A DNA stretch of 45,019 nucleotides from an uncultured Chloroflexota bacterium (lineage in GTDB: Bacteria > Chloroflexota > UBA11872 > UBA12225): positions 1 through 45,019 of the forward strand of contig CADCTC010000181.1 of assembly GCA_902805635.1 (NCBI GenBank), given 5' to 3'. Positions within the stretch are counted from its first letter, which is position 1; each line of letters starts with the position of its first letter. Of the stretch, positions 22,217-29,650 are shown piece by piece. The notes beneath the pieces were generated by a model. It saw only the letters and a list, made by a program, of their open reading frames with translations. It did no database searches and was not told the origin of the DNA. A program made the position numbers and the translations under genes.

Positions 22217-23134
22217 TCAACCGAGCGCCGCGCGGTCGTCGCGGCGCGCAGCGGAAGTGGCGCCGTCCGCCGGGAGTGACGCCATCATGGCGTTCCACGC
22301 TTCCAGGCACAGGCGGGAGGCTTCCTCGCCGCCTTCGGAGAAGGCGCTGCCACCGGGCCGGTTGACCGCTTCCTCAGAGAGGTGCGCCTTCACGCGGTAG
22401 TGGGTCTCCAGTGAGGCGCAGCCCTGGTAGCCGTCGCGCAGCAGTAGCGCCAGCTGCGCCGCGACGCCCACTTCGCCACGACCGAGCACGGTCGCTTCGG
22501 CCTGGCCGTTTGGTCCGTGCAACAGCACGTCCTTGAGGTGCACATGGGCGATGTGCGGCTTGATGCGCTCGTAGCCGTCGGGCACGGCCCGCTCGCGCCC
22601 GGTCCAGTAGGCGTTGCCGGGGTCCCACACGGCCTTCACCGCCGGCGAGCCGACCGCCTCGATGAACTCCGCCGCCTCGTGGCCGGTGCCAACGTAGCAG
22701 GCGTGCTCGTTCTCGATCCCCAACACGATCCCCTCACCCGCGGCGATCCGCGCCGGCTCGGCGTAGCCCTTGACGATCTCGTCGAAGTGGTCGCGCAGGT
22801 TGCCTTTGTTCCAGAACGTGAAGGTGCGCACCACCTTTGCGCCAAGCGTGTGCGCGGCGTTGATCGCGTTGCGCAGGATCGTGAGGTGCTCCTGGTACTC
22901 GGCCGTGTTGCCGAGGTCGCACTTCAAGAATGGCGATGCGATGGAGACGATGCCCAGGCCATGCTCAGACGCGATGCGCTTGACCCGGTCCAGTTCGGCC
23001 GGAGACATGTTGTCCACGCGGACGTCCCACGCGGTGCGGATCTCCAGCTGGTCGAGGCCGAACTCGCGGGCCATGCGCGCGGCGAGCTCCAGGTCCTGCG
23101 AGATCTCATCGGAAATGACGGCGCGTGTGAACAT
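22217..23134 (-). CDS. Sugar phosphate isomerase/epimerase family (TIM barrel)
   Basis: 305 aa. Pattern: AVISDEISQDLELAARMARE, FGLDQLEIRTAWD, GIVSIASPFLKCDL, AKVVRTFTFW, IVLGIENEHACYVGTG, VKAVWDPGNAYWTG, IAHVHLKDVL, LGRGEVGVAAQL, GCASLETHY. The Glu, Asp-His and Glu metal ligands of this superfamily are present. The substrate is unknown. ATG 23134 with an AATAAT box six bases upstream. It precedes folD by 7 bp in the same direction. Confidence 0.85.
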   Translation of the reverse strand: MFTRAVISDEISQDLELAARMAREFGLDQLEIRTAWDVRVDNMSPAELDRVKRIASEHGLGIVSIASPFLKCDLGNTAEYQEHLTILRNAINAAHTLGAKVVRTFTFWNKGNLRDHFDEIVKGYAEPARIAAGEGIVLGIENEHACYVGTGHEAAEFIEAVGSPAVKAVWDPGNAYWTGRERAVPDGYERIKPHIAHVHLKDVLLHGPNGQAEATVLGRGEVGVAAQLALLLRDGYQGCASLETHYRVKAHLSEEAVNRPGGSAFSEGGEEASRLCLEAWNAMMASLPADGATSAARRDDRAALG

Positions 23135-23140
23135 GCGCCG

Positions 23141-23146
23141 ATTATT
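23141..23146 (-). promoter_or_regulatory. Candidate -10 box, leaderless start
   Basis: AATAAT on the minus strand, six bases before the ATG at 23134. Confidence 0.35.
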
Positions 23147-23191
23147 CCAGCCCGTCTTGATTTCCCGACTGCGTGTGCGATTACGTGCGCG

Positions 23192-23728
23192 TCACCAGCC
23201 GAACGGGTCCTGGCGCCGCAGCTCCAGCTTGATGCGGTGCCGCTCCCACAACTGCGTTATCAGCGCCTGCTCCGCCTCACTAAGCTCGCGTTGACCTGGC
23301 TCGTCACGCGTATCGTCAAATGGATTACGCTTGGCCAGGCGTCGGTCCAGCACCAGCGCCACCACGGCGGCGTAACGGCCCGCCAGCACCAGCGCGCCGG
23401 CCAGTGCCTGTGTCAGCGGACCGGCATCGCCCTTGAGCAGGGTGAGCGTCACCGCCACCTGCCGGCCGGAGCCGGCATCTACCACCAGGTCCGGCTGGAA
23501 CCGTTGACCGAGGAAGCTCACCGGACGCACCGGGCTGCCCTCCCTACCCGCGACCGAGACCCCGGCGCCGCCGAGTGTCGCGCGCACGGCCCTCTCCGCA
23601 TCCTGGCGCAGGAACACCTCACCAGCGTGCTGCGGGTCGAACGTGCCGGTGCGCAGCGCCTCCGCCACCTGCTCCGCGATGTGCCCCGCGTCCGGCCCCG
23701 GCTGCCCTCCCGCGTGGTTCACTGCCAT
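23192..23728 (-). CDS. Hypothetical protein, 178 aa
   Basis: Not recognised. ATG at 23728. The middle (FLGQRFQPDLVVDAG, QVAVTLTLLKGD, LVLAGRYAAVVALVLDRR) alternates strand-helix-strand and faintly recalls PD-(D/E)xK nuclease folds, but the second acidic/lysine motif is absent. The C terminus is charged and helical (ELSEAEQALITQLWERHRIK) and ends in RRQDPFGW. It may form a unit with the isomerase and folD downstream; the gap is 57 bp. Confidence 0.6.
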   Translation of the reverse strand: MAVNHAGGQPGPDAGHIAEQVAEALRTGTFDPQHAGEVFLRQDAERAVRATLGGAGVSVAGREGSPVRPVSFLGQRFQPDLVVDAGSGRQVAVTLTLLKGDAGPLTQALAGALVLAGRYAAVVALVLDRRLAKRNPFDDTRDEPGQRELSEAEQALITQLWERHRIKLELRRQDPFGW

Positions 23729-23823
23729 GCGCACATCGTAGCCCTGCAGGGGACGTTGGTTCAATGGGCGCAGGGCCGGCGACTGGGTAATGAGGCCGTC
23801 ACTGCCAGTGCGTGTGACACAGA

Positions 23824-23829
23824 TACAAT
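23824..23829 (+). promoter_or_regulatory. -10 box, leaderless start
   Basis: TACAAT, seven bases before the GTG at 23837. A transcript would begin at the start codon itself. Confidence 0.5.
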
Positions 23830-23836
23830 CAACACA

Positions 23837-24076
23837 GTGTCCCAGGTCACATGTGCGCGCTGCGGCCAGCAGAAGGAACAGATGGAGTCGCCGCCGCTCG
23901 CCGGCGAGCGAGGCGTAAAGGTGCAGCAGAACGTCTGCGCCGAGTGCTGGCAGGCGTGGCTGGAGCAGTCCACCCTGCTCATCAATCACTACGGCATACA
24001 GGTGGCGGATCCGGCCCAGCGCCGCCAGCTCTACCCTGTGATGGCGGAGTTCCTCAACGTCAAAGAGCTCGCCTGA
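23837..24076 (+). CDS. YggX-like Fe(II)-trafficking family protein with zinc knuckle
   Basis: 79 aa. The region LAGERGVKVQQNV-x-AECWQAWLEQSTLLIN and the end (DPAQRRQLYPVMAEFL) follow the YggX pattern (GxxGxxIxxxVSxxAWxxWLxxQTMLIN). Unlike E. coli YggX it has CARC (6-9) and CAEC (34-37), which could make a four-cysteine zinc or iron site. YggX protects Fe-S clusters in enterobacteria; the role here is inferred. GTG at 23837 is supported by the TACAAT box seven bases before it. Confidence 0.7.
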   Translation: MSQVTCARCGQQKEQMESPPLAGERGVKVQQNVCAECWQAWLEQSTLLINHYGIQVADPAQRRQLYPVMAEFLNVKELA

Positions 24077-24156
24077 GGCGCGCCTGACAGGCGTGCGTGC
24101 GTGCGGCGAGACACGTCACGCGGCAGGGTGACCGCGCGTCCGCCGGGCGCGCCTGC

Positions 24157-24162
24157 TAAGAT
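24157..24162 (+). promoter_or_regulatory. Extended -10 promoter of the rpsP operon
   Basis: TGC-TAAGAT gives an extended -10 element; no clear -35 is seen. The predicted start near 24169 leaves a leader of about 57 nt containing the hairpin at 24181-24200. Confidence 0.45.
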
Positions 24163-24180
24163 TCTCACCTTGCGACCCCT

Positions 24181-24206
24181 GAGCGCCGCAGACGGCGCTC
24201 GTTTTG
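24181..24206 (+). terminator. Terminator-like hairpin in the rpsP leader
   Basis: GAGCGCCG-CAGA-CGGCGCTC is a perfect 8-bp stem with a 4-base loop, followed by GTTTTG. The T-run is short. It may terminate read-through from the YggX-like gene, or act in the leader of the ribosomal operon. Confidence 0.5.
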
Positions 24207-24225
24207 ATTCACCAGGAGAACATCG

Positions 24226-24783
24226 TTGCTGCGTATGCGCCTCACGCGGACGGGAGCCAAGAAGCGTCCCACCTACCGCGTCATCGTCGCCGACTCCCGC
24301 GCCCCTCGTGAGGGGCGCCACGTGGACATCCTCGGGTACTACGACCCGCTTACCCAGCCGGCCACGATCAACATCGATACCGAGCGCGCCGTGAAGTGGC
24401 TGCGCAACGGCGCCCAGCCGTCCGAGCGCGTCCGCATCCTCTTGCGCCACTCGGGCGTGCTCAAGGCTCACGAGGAAGCACGCCTGGCGGACAAGCGCGC
24501 TCGTAAAGACGCGGCAGGCGATGCCGAGGGCGGCGTCACGTCTCGCGTGGCTGCCGTCGCCGGTCGCGCGGCCAGCGCGGTCGGAACGGCTGCCGGCACA
24601 GTTACCAACGTAGCCGGGAGCGTCGCTAGCGCGGCCGGCAACGTGAACATCGCGGAGACCACCGAATCGGTAGTCGAGGCGGTGACCGATGCGGCGGGTG
24701 CTGCCGTCGAGGCGGTTTCGGACGCGGTCACGTCGGTCTTACCGGGCCGTCGCGGACGCTCGTCCGACGATAAGGGCAAGTAG
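24226..24783 (+). CDS. rpsP: Small ribosomal subunit protein bS16 with long C-terminal extension
   Basis: 185 aa, about twice the usual length. Residues 1-82 are canonical bS16 (RLTRTGAKKRPTYRVIVADS; DILGYYDP; INIDTERAVKWLRNGAQPSE). The start is TTG, decided by the AGGAG at 24214-24218 and by alignment of MLRMRL with the family MVKIRL. Residues about 95-170 are an Ala/Val/Gly/Thr helical repeat (VAGRAASAVGTAAG; VAGSVASAAGNV; VVEAVTDAAG), rather like LEA or apolipoprotein sequences, and the end is basic/acidic (RRGRSSDDKGK). First gene of the rpsP-khpA-rimM-trmD-rplS operon. Confidence 0.96.
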   Translation: MLRMRLTRTGAKKRPTYRVIVADSRAPREGRHVDILGYYDPLTQPATINIDTERAVKWLRNGAQPSERVRILLRHSGVLKAHEEARLADKRARKDAAGDAEGGVTSRVAAVAGRAASAVGTAAGTVTNVAGSVASAAGNVNIAETTESVVEAVTDAAGAAVEAVSDAVTSVLPGRRGRSSDDKGK

Positions 24784-24808
24784 CAGCAACTGAGATGGGG
24801 AGGCGACG

Positions 24809-25036
24809 TTGAAGCCACTCGTCGAATACATCGCTCGCTCGCTTGTGGATGATCCCGAGGCGGTGCAGGTGCATCAGCGTGATGCCGGGCGCACCACCAT
24901 CGTGGAGCTGACGGTAGGGCCGGAAGACACCGGCAAGGTGATCGGCCGCGAGGGCCGCGTCGCCAAGGCGCTGCGCGCGCTGCTGCTCGTCGCCGCCAAC
25001 CGCCAGCGGCGGCGCGTCATCCTCGAGATCGGATAG
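24809..25036 (+). CDS. khpA: KhpA-type KH-domain RNA-binding protein
   Basis: 75 aa, the usual size. Starts MKPLVEYIARSLVDDPEAV and carries the KH GxxG-type loop in KVIGREGRVAKALRALL. It is the standard gene between rpsP and rimM and acts with KhpB/Jag as an RNA chaperone in Gram-positive relatives. The start is TTG 24809 with GGGGAGG five bases upstream. Confidence 0.93.
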   Translation: MKPLVEYIARSLVDDPEAVQVHQRDAGRTTIVELTVGPEDTGKVIGREGRVAKALRALLLVAANRQRRRVILEIG

Positions 25037-25038
25037 CG

Positions 25039-25848
25039 GTGGCGGGCGAACGCCGGGTCCGCCTGGCACGCCGGCCGCGCCGCGCCCCACGTCCCGCTGC
25101 GCTCCCGGTGACGGCGGCCGATGTGCCGGAGCCGTTGGAAGTGCCGGAAACCGCGGAGGGCGGCACCGGAAGCGCCTCAGGGCCCGGAGCACTGGGCGTC
25201 ACCCATTCACTCGTCCCGGCGGGCCCCTCTGCCGAAGCGGGCGAGGCGCCCGCGCTCGCGGCACGTGGCGCCGGTCTGTCTGGCGATCCGGCCAACGCGC
25301 TGGCTGGTCCCCAAGAACAGCCGCCGGCGTCCGCCGGACAGCATGGCGATTGGATCGCCGTCGGCGAGATCATGGGCGCGTTTGGTCCGCGTGGCGACAT
25401 GCGCGTCAAGCCACTCGGCCGGTTCCCGGAGCGGTTCCGTGAGCTGCGCCGTGTCTACGTCGGCGAGGAGCACGCGGCCGCCGCGGTGCTTAGCCGTAAG
25501 GCGCACGGCGAAGGCATGCTGATGCGCCTGGATACCGTGAAGTCCCGCGACGCCGCGCGCGCGCTATTTGGGCAGTTCCTCTACGTGCCGGAGAGTGAAG
25601 CGGTGAAGCTGCCGGAGGGCGAGTTCTTCGTCCATCAGGTGATCGGACTGCGGGTCGTGACCGTCTCCGGCGACGAGCTAGGCACCGTGCGGGACGTGCT
25701 GCAGACCGGCAGCAATGACGTCTACGTGGTGCGCAACCGAGCGCGCGAAGTGCTCATCCCCGCCATCAAGGACGTGGTCAAGCGCATTGATCCCGGCGCC
25801 GGCGTGATCGAGGTGGAGCTGCTCCCCGGGCTACTGGACGAAGAGTAG
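25039..25848 (+). CDS. rimM: Ribosome maturation factor RimM with N-terminal extension
   Basis: 269 aa. The C-terminal 165 residues are Rim[30 protein letters not shown], the linker, and the PRC barrel ([42 protein letters not shown]). It helps assemble the 30S head with protein uS19. Residues 1-104 are an unusual extension, basic at first ([15 protein letters not shown]) then Pro/Ala/Glu-rich. GTG start at 25039, 2 bp after khpA. No start codon lies just before the RimM domain, so the extension is probably translated. Confidence 0.92.
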   Translation: MAGERRVRLARRPRRAPRPAALPVTAADVPEPLEVPETAEGGTGSASGPGALGVTHSLVPAGPSAEAGEAPALAARGAGLSGDPANALAGPQEQPPASAGQHGDWIAVGEIMGAFGPRGDMRVKPLGRFPERFRELRRVYVGEEHAAAAVLSRKAHGEGMLMRLDTVKSRDAARALFGQFLYVPESEAVKLPEGEFFVHQVIGLRVVTVSGDELGTVRDVLQTGSNDVYVVRNRAREVLIPAIKDVVKRIDPGAGVIEVELLPGLLDEE

Positions 25849-25894
25849 GCATCTGCCGCGGCCGGCGGTCAGCGGTGATTGGGCCCAGCGAGTG

Positions 25895-26677
25895 ATGCGG
25901 ATCGATGTTCTGACGCTCTTCCCGGCTATGTTCGCCGGGCCTTTCGGCGAGAGCATTGTCGCGCGTGCTGTAACCGCGGGGTTGGTGGACATCCACCTGC
26001 ACAACCTGCGCGACTGGAGCACCGACCGGCACCGCACCGTGGACGACTATCCTTACGGGGGCGGCGCCGGCATGGTGCTCAAAGCCGAGCCGCTCTTCAC
26101 GGCGATTGAACAGCTGCGCGGCCATTCGGGCGACAGTCACGTGGTGCTGTTGACGCCGCAGGGCGAGCTGCTCCGCCAGAAGGGAGTCGAGGCGCTGGCG
26201 CAGCGCCCGCACCTGATCCTGGTCTGCGGCCACTACGAGGGCGTGGACGAGCGCGTGCGCCAGCACGCGGTGGACCAAGAGCTGTCTATCGGCGATTACG
26301 TGCTGAGCGGCGGCGAGCTGGCGGCGATGGTGGTGGCGGACGCGGTGGTGCGCCTGTTGCCCGGCGCGCTTGGCTCCCCCGAATCCGCGCAGGACGAGTC
26401 GCACACCAGCGGGTTGCTGGAATATCCGCACTACACGCGTCCCGCGGACTTCCGGGGCTGGCGCGTCCCGGACGTGCTGCTCTCCGGCCACCATGCCGAG
26501 ATCGAGCGCTGGCGTCGCGCCCAGGCGCTGGAGCGCACTCGAGAGCGCCGGCCGGACTTGCTGTCCACATCGGCTGCCCCGGCGTTCCCAGCATCGCTGG
26601 CCTCGGTGCCGGCCTCGCATCCGCCACCGGACAACGCGGCTGCTACACTTGGTGGCGATTCTCCGGAGAAGAACTAG
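25895..26677 (+). CDS. trmD: tRNA (guanine-37-N1) methyltransferase
   Basis: 260 aa. SPOUT-fold motifs: [44 protein letters not shown] and the knot [16 protein letters not shown], then [16 protein letters not shown] and [15 protein letters not shown]. It methylates G37 of tRNAs to prevent frameshifting. Some 35 C-terminal residues (from RPDLLSTS) are an extra Ala/Pro/Ser tail. A GTG three bases upstream of the ATG is an alternative start. The stop is directly followed by the rplS ATG, whose GGAG site lies inside trmD. Confidence 0.96.
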   Translation: MRIDVLTLFPAMFAGPFGESIVARAVTAGLVDIHLHNLRDWSTDRHRTVDDYPYGGGAGMVLKAEPLFTAIEQLRGHSGDSHVVLLTPQGELLRQKGVEALAQRPHLILVCGHYEGVDERVRQHAVDQELSIGDYVLSGGELAAMVVADAVVRLLPGALGSPESAQDESHTSGLLEYPHYTRPADFRGWRVPDVLLSGHHAEIERWRRAQALERTRERRPDLLSTSAAPAFPASLASVPASHPPPDNAAATLGGDSPEKN

Positions 26678-27028
26678 ATGGCAAATGTAATCGACGAGCT
26701 GCATCGCGAGCAGCTCCGAACAGATGTGCCCACATTCCAGGTGGGCGATACGGTGCGCGTGCACGTGAAAGTGACGGAAGGCACCCGAGAGCGCATCCAG
26801 GCGTTCGAGGGCGTCTGCATGCGGTACAGCAAGGGCAGCACGCTCACCAAGTTCACTGTGCGCAAGATCTCCCACGGCATCGGCGTGGAGCGTGACTTCC
26901 TGCTGCACTCCCCGCAGCTGGACAAGGTGGAAGTGCTCCGCCGCGGCAAGGTCCGCCGCGCGCAGCTGTATTACCTGCGCGGGCTGGTTGGCAAGGCGGC
27001 GCGTATCAAGGAGCGCGGCTTCCGCTAG
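26678..27028 (+). CDS. rplS: Large ribosomal subunit protein bL19
   Basis: 116 aa, standard length. [55 protein letters not shown], and the end [20 protein letters not shown] are all canonical. It starts directly after the trmD stop with GGAG upstream. Confidence 0.98.
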   Translation: MANVIDELHREQLRTDVPTFQVGDTVRVHVKVTEGTRERIQAFEGVCMRYSKGSTLTKFTVRKISHGIGVERDFLLHSPQLDKVEVLRRGKVRRAQLYYLRGLVGKAARIKERGFR

Positions 27029-27032
27029 GCCG

Positions 27033-27872
27033 GTGACCACCGGCGTCCGCGCACGACCGTCCCGATCCAGACCGACGCCGGCATTTCAGCCGCCGCTCAT
27101 TGCTATCGAGTGCCTGGATGCAGAGGCCGAGCTGCGCGCCGCCGGATATTTGCTCATAGCCGGTGTTGACGAGGTTGGCCGCGGCTGCTGGGCCGGTCCC
27201 GTTTATGCCGGCGTGGTGGTGCTGCCCGCTGCGTGCTACGCAGACCGGCAGCTGCTGGCGGAAGTCACCGACTCTAAGCTGCTGACGTCGCTCAAGCGTG
27301 AGCGCCTGGCGCAAGACATCCTGGGCTGCGCCACCGCCGCGACGGTGGCCTGGGCCGACGCACCGGTGGTGGACCGCCTGAACGTGTTAGGCGCTACGCG
27401 GTTTGCCATGGCTGCCGCGCTGCGCTGTCTCACGGACGCCGCCATTCAGCAGGGACCGGGCTGGGGTGCCCGCCGGCTGACGGTGGGTCACACAGCTCCC
27501 GATTACGTGCTGCTGGACGCGGTGAAGCTGCCCGACGTGCCGCTACCCCAGCGCGCGGTGGTACGCGGCGACCGCTCGTGCCTGGCCATCGCCGCCGCGT
27601 CGATCGTGGCTAAGGTAGAGCGCGACGCGGAGATGCGGCGCGTGGCCGCCGAACACCCGGCGTTCGACTTCGCTTCAAACAAGGGCTACGGCACGCGCCA
27701 TCACCTTCAGGCGCTGCGCCGGCATGGGCTGACGCCGCTGCACAGGCGTTCGTTCGCCCCAGCCAAGTATTTGCTTGGCCTGCGGGACCATGTGGTGGGC
27801 GCATTGCCCCCGCCGCCCCTGCCTGCAGCGCCGGATGCCGTGCTGGCTAGTGTAGGCGGGGTTCGAACATGA
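27033..27872 (+). CDS. rnhB: Ribonuclease HII
   Basis: 279 aa. Removes ribonucleotides from DNA and RNA primers. Motif I GVDEVGRGCWAGPVYAGVVV with the Asp-Glu pair, DSKLLTSLKRERL, the third acidic residue in YVLLDAVKL, VVRGDRSCLAIAAASIVAKV-x-RD with the fourth, then NKGYGTRHHLQAL and GLTPLHRRSF. About 35 N-terminal residues and 25 C-terminal residues are extra. GTG 27033 lies 4 bp after rplS. The stop overlaps the yraN ATG (ATGA). Confidence 0.95.
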   Translation: MTTGVRARPSRSRPTPAFQPPLIAIECLDAEAELRAAGYLLIAGVDEVGRGCWAGPVYAGVVVLPAACYADRQLLAEVTDSKLLTSLKRERLAQDILGCATAATVAWADAPVVDRLNVLGATRFAMAAALRCLTDAAIQQGPGWGARRLTVGHTAPDYVLLDAVKLPDVPLPQRAVVRGDRSCLAIAAASIVAKVERDAEMRRVAAEHPAFDFASNKGYGTRHHLQALRRHGLTPLHRRSFAPAKYLLGLRDHVVGALPPPPLPAAPDAVLASVGGVRT

Positions 27873-28309
27873 CCACACCGGCAGCTACAGCGGACGCCGT
27901 GACGCGAGCACCGCGTGCAGCCGAGTCGCCGGTATCTGCGCGGCCCGCCGATGGCCGGCGGGCCACAGGGAAGCTAGGGGAGTCCCTGGCGGAGCGTTAC
28001 CTGGTGCGCCAGGGAACGTCCATAGTCGAGCGCAACTACCGCTGCCGGGCCGGCGAGATCGACCTAGTGGCCGACGACGATGGCACCGTGGTGTTCGTGG
28101 AGGTGCGGACGCGCCGCTCGGACTCGTTTGGCACGCCCGAAGAGTCGATCACGTCGCGCAAGAGCCGCGCGATGATCGACTGTGCCCAGGCGTACCTGGC
28201 GGAACGGGGCGCCGAACGCCGCCCCTGGCGCATCGATCTCGTCGCTATCCGGCTCGAGGGCAACCGCGTGCTGCGGCTAGACCACTACCGCCATGTCCTC
28301 GAGTACTGA
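27869..28309 (+). CDS. YraN/UPF0102 family nuclease-like protein
   Basis: 146 aa. After a 30-residue N-terminal tail: GKLGESLAERYLVRQG, IVERNYRCRAGEIDLVADD and VVFVEVRTRRSDSFG, the family layout with a PD-(D/E)xK-like core (E-I-D then E-V-R). Its cellular role is not established; it often follows rnhB. ATG overlaps the rnhB stop by 4 bp and its end overlaps the next gene by 17 bp, so translation is probably coupled. Confidence 0.92.
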   Translation: MTTPAATADAVTRAPRAAESPVSARPADGRRATGKLGESLAERYLVRQGTSIVERNYRCRAGEIDLVADDDGTVVFVEVRTRRSDSFGTPEESITSRKSRAMIDCAQAYLAERGAERRPWRIDLVAIRLEGNRVLRLDHYRHVLEY

Positions 28310-28616
28310 CCCCCTGGCCACGCCAGGGCTTGATGTCGCCGCACAGCCGGGACCGCCTGCGACCGTGCGGCGTCCCAGACGGGTAAGCCGCACGCGCCGG
28401 TTCTTCGTCGGGGCCATCCAGGCGCAGATCACCGGCACCCGCATCCTGGCGGCGATCACCTTCCTGGTGCTCGCCGGCGGCGGCGCCGCCTGGCTGTCCG
28501 GCACCACCGGCTCACCCGTGATCGGCGTCTACTTCATCCTCCTGGCGGCGGTGTTGACGGTGACGGTGTATGCCTTCCTCAAGCTGATGGGCACCTTCAT
28601 CAGCGGCCAGCGTTAG
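28293..28616 (+). CDS. Small membrane protein, two predicted helices
   Basis: 107 aa, unrecognised. The N-terminal 40 residues are Pro/Ala-rich then basic (RRPRRVSRTRRFF). Two hydrophobic segments follow (ILAAITFLVLAGGGAAWL; VYFILLAAVLTVTVYAFL). It overlaps yraN by 17 bp, and its TAG shares the TTAG with the stop of the convergent pdxA-family gene. Confidence 0.7.
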   Translation: MSSSTDPLATPGLDVAAQPGPPATVRRPRRVSRTRRFFVGAIQAQITGTRILAAITFLVLAGGGAAWLSGTTGSPVIGVYFILLAAVLTVTVYAFLKLMGTFISGQR

Positions 28617-29638
28617 GCGCCCTGCAGCCAGGTGCCGGCGCAGATCTCGGCTGCCACCTTGATCGACTCACGCATCGACTCGGCGTCGGCGATGCCCTTG
28701 CCCGCGATGTCGAACGCGGTGCCGTGGTCCACCGACGTACGCACGATCGGCAGTCCCAATGCCACCGAGACGCTCTGCTCGAAGCCGTGCACCTTCACCG
28801 GTATGTGTCCCTGGTCGTGGAACATGGCGATCACCGCGTCGAACTCGCCGCGCATGGCGCGCACGTAGACTGAGTCGCCGGGGTAGGGCCCCCGCGCGTC
28901 GATACCCATCTTGCGGGCGTCCTCGACCGCGGGGGCGATCTGGTCGATCTCCTCGCGTCCCATCAGGCCACCCTCGCCGCCGTGCGGGTTGATCGCCGAC
29001 GCGGCGATGCGTGGGCTCGGCATGCCCCAGCGTCGGAAGTCCTCGTGGGTCGTCACGATGCGCTGCAGCACTCGCTCGCGCGTAATGCGTGCCACCGCCT
29101 CGGCTAGCGAATAGTGCGTCGAGAGGTGGACGCAGCGCAGCTTGCCGCTGACCAGCATGGTGGCCTGGTTCTTCGCGCCGTACGCCTTGGAGAACATCTC
29201 CATGTGGCCGAGCTCGCTATGGCCCGCGAGCGTAGTCGCCTCTTTGTTGATCGGCGCGGTGACGATGGCCGCCGCCGTCCCGGCGTTGGTGAGCTCCATC
29301 GCACGCTGGATGTATTCGACCGCGGCGCGGCCGCTCGCGGCGCTCAGCTTGCCCCAGCCCCACTCTCGCGGGTCCACGTTGTCCAGGTCCAGGACGTCGA
29401 TACCGCCCGGCTCAAAGGTGGCCTCCATGGCGGACTTCCAACCGCGGATGGGCAGCGTCACGCCGGTGGCCTGCGCCGCGGCTTGCAGCACGCGCCGGTC
29501 GCCGATCACCAGCGGGCGGCTGATGGCGAGCATCTCGCCGTCGGCCAGCCCTTTCACGGTCACCTCCGGCCCAACGCCGGCGGGATCGCCCATAGTGATG
29601 GCGAGCAGCGGGCGCGCAGTGTGTTGTGTCGTACTCAT
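28613..29638 (-). CDS. PdxA-family 4-phosphate dehydrogenase
   Basis: 341 aa. TMGDPAGVGPE at the N terminus, TAPINKEA, GHSELGHMEMF, LSTHYSLAEAV, NPHGGEGG, GPYPGDSVY, FHDQGHIPVK and DHGTAFDIAGKG are typical of PdxA (4-hydroxythreonine-4-phosphate dehydrogenase, pyridoxal phosphate synthesis). The SELGHMEMF variant also suits PdxA2-type enzymes acting on erythronate/threonate phosphates, so the substrate is open. It is the last gene of a minus-strand unit, 12 bp after the glycosyltransferase. Confidence 0.88.
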   Translation of the reverse strand: MSTTQHTARPLLAITMGDPAGVGPEVTVKGLADGEMLAISRPLVIGDRRVLQAAAQATGVTLPIRGWKSAMEATFEPGGIDVLDLDNVDPREWGWGKLSAASGRAAVEYIQRAMELTNAGTAAAIVTAPINKEATTLAGHSELGHMEMFSKAYGAKNQATMLVSGKLRCVHLSTHYSLAEAVARITRERVLQRIVTTHEDFRRWGMPSPRIAASAINPHGGEGGLMGREEIDQIAPAVEDARKMGIDARGPYPGDSVYVRAMRGEFDAVIAMFHDQGHIPVKVHGFEQSVSVALGLPIVRTSVDHGTAFDIAGKGIADAESMRESIKVAAEICAGTWLQGA

Positions 29639-29650
29639 CTCAGCCTTCTT

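Noticed and set aside
22517..23836. Plus-strand extension upstream of the YggX-like protein
   Set aside because: It is antisense to the isomerase-like and hypothetical genes; the conserved sequence begins only at 23837, right after a -10 box.
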